A stretch of 14,959 nucleotides of DNA from Methylococcaceae bacterium (lineage in GTDB: Bacteria; Pseudomonadota; Gammaproteobacteria; Methylococcales; Methylococcaceae). A program made the position numbers and the translations under genes. Location: the NCBI GenBank assembly GCA_005792805.1, contig SXQV01000054.1, positions 1 to 14,959 of the forward strand, written 5' to 3'. The notes under the pieces are model-generated. The model saw only the letters and a list, made by a program, of their open reading frames with translations. It did no database searches and was not told where the DNA came from. Numbering within the stretch: the first letter of the stretch is position 1; each line of letters starts with the position of its first letter. Below, piece by piece: positions 14,559 to 14,959 of this stretch.

Positions 14559-14959
14559 GTTTATGGATTTTTTTCAGAAGCCAGCTTGCCCTTGAAGGCT
14601 CAATTTCCCACAAAGAATAACCGATACAGGCCGGGTTGAGCGTTGACGGCAACTCTCCCCCAATTCATGGGAGCATCAGTGGCGGCAATCGCCAGTGCCT
14701 GATCTCCCGTCTGCGCGCCAGATATAGGCCTCGTGGTGAACTCTACGTGAAACCTTCTGTCCATGGCTAGGTTGAATTCAGCCCGTGAAGTTCAAGGGAG
14801 CCAGGCCTCTCATCAAGAGATTTCATGGCGCGAGAATCCTTCGGGCTGTTGTGTATGTTGAACGGCTTATGTATATTCGAATCGACTGAATCTAACGATC
14901 CTGGGCGGAATCTCCCAGCACTTAGCATCCAGCCGGAGCCGTCCAAGCCGTAGGTAAAA
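14559..14959. other. Right-edge region without a convincing intact gene
   Basis: These 401 bases hold only short open frames. On the minus strand a 54-codon frame runs from an ATG at 14764 to a stop at 14600-14602; its codon use looks gene-like, but it has no ribosome site and I do not recognise it. A second minus-strand frame enters from the window edge and stops at 14867-14869 after 30 residues. Small hairpins occur at 14772-14795 (TTGAA/TTCAA with an inner TCA/TGA) and 14901-14918 (CTGGG/CCCAG). I see no clear promoter for the lipoprotein gene. The stretch could be a decayed mobile element or gene, or plain intergenic DNA. Confidence 0.4.
14867..14959 (-). CDS. Possible 3' end of a gene entering from the right edge, unidentified
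   Basis: From the window's last base the minus strand is open for 30 codons before a TAA. The visible peptide is basic and ends in RIVRFSRFEYT, a composition seen at the ends of some transposases, but this is too short to assign. Thirty open codons can arise by chance. Confidence 0.2.
   Translation of the reverse strand, partial: FYLRLGRLRLDAKCWEIPPRIVRFSRFEYT

Noticed and set aside
14763..14861. Plus-strand 32-residue frame in the right-edge region.
   Set aside because: Very short, no ribosome site, and overlaps the equally weak minus-strand frames.
1..14959. CRISPR arrays, tRNA/rRNA genes, toxin-antitoxin pairs, intact insertion sequences.
   Set aside because: No regularly spaced repeats, no cloverleaf candidates, no transposase motif and no small paired genes were found on reading both strands.

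Overview
The window is about 15 kb of bacterial chromosome with ordinary housekeeping gene content. Ribosomal protein S6 (carrying an acidic C-terminal tail), RlhA, WaaA, YoaA and YciO look typical of Gammaproteobacteria. The rpsF-rpsR-(DUF2232 membrane protein)-rplI order, without priB, resembles the pseudomonad arrangement more than the enteric one. WaaA indicates a Gram-negative cell that makes Kdo-containing LPS. I cannot name a genus from the sequence alone.

Left third, plus strand. The window opens inside rlhA (23S rRNA C2501 hydroxylation factor, N-terminus missing). A hairpin-rich gap of 304 bp follows, then a lone DUF429 (RNase H-fold) protein. The ribosomal protein operon rpsF-rpsR-DUF2232-rplI comes next. 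It has a recognisable sigma70-type promoter and a structured rpsF leader that may bind S6:S18. A strong hairpin without a U-tract separates rplI from waaA (Kdo transferase), and ychF (TGS-domain P-loop ATPase) ends the rightward genes.

Right half, minus strand. Eight genes read leftward with very tight spacing: a TPR lipoprotein, yoaA (Fe-S helicase), tsaB (t6A tRNA modification; TTG start overlapping the yoaA stop), yciO (Sua5/YrdC family), a site-2 protease family membrane metalloprotease, scpA and scpB (condensin kleisin and partner), and rluB (23S rRNA pseudouridine synthase). Gaps range from a 17-bp overlap to 43 bp, so this is probably one long transcript. A good internal promoter lies just upstream of yciO and would yield an almost leaderless yciO message. 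The themes are translation and RNA modification (RlhA, S6/S18/L9, YchF, RluB, TsaB, YciO), chromosome maintenance (YoaA, ScpAB) and the envelope (WaaA, protease, lipoprotein).

The last 400 bp at the right edge hold no convincing intact gene, only short open frames and small hairpins. They may be a decayed element or the edge of another gene. I found no CRISPR array, tRNA, rRNA, intact insertion sequence or defence island, and no clear evidence of an undescribed multi-gene system. The items most worth a second look are the rpsF leader, the structured RNA-like stretch after rlhA, the orphan DUF429 gene, the near-leaderless yciO promoter and the unexplained right edge.
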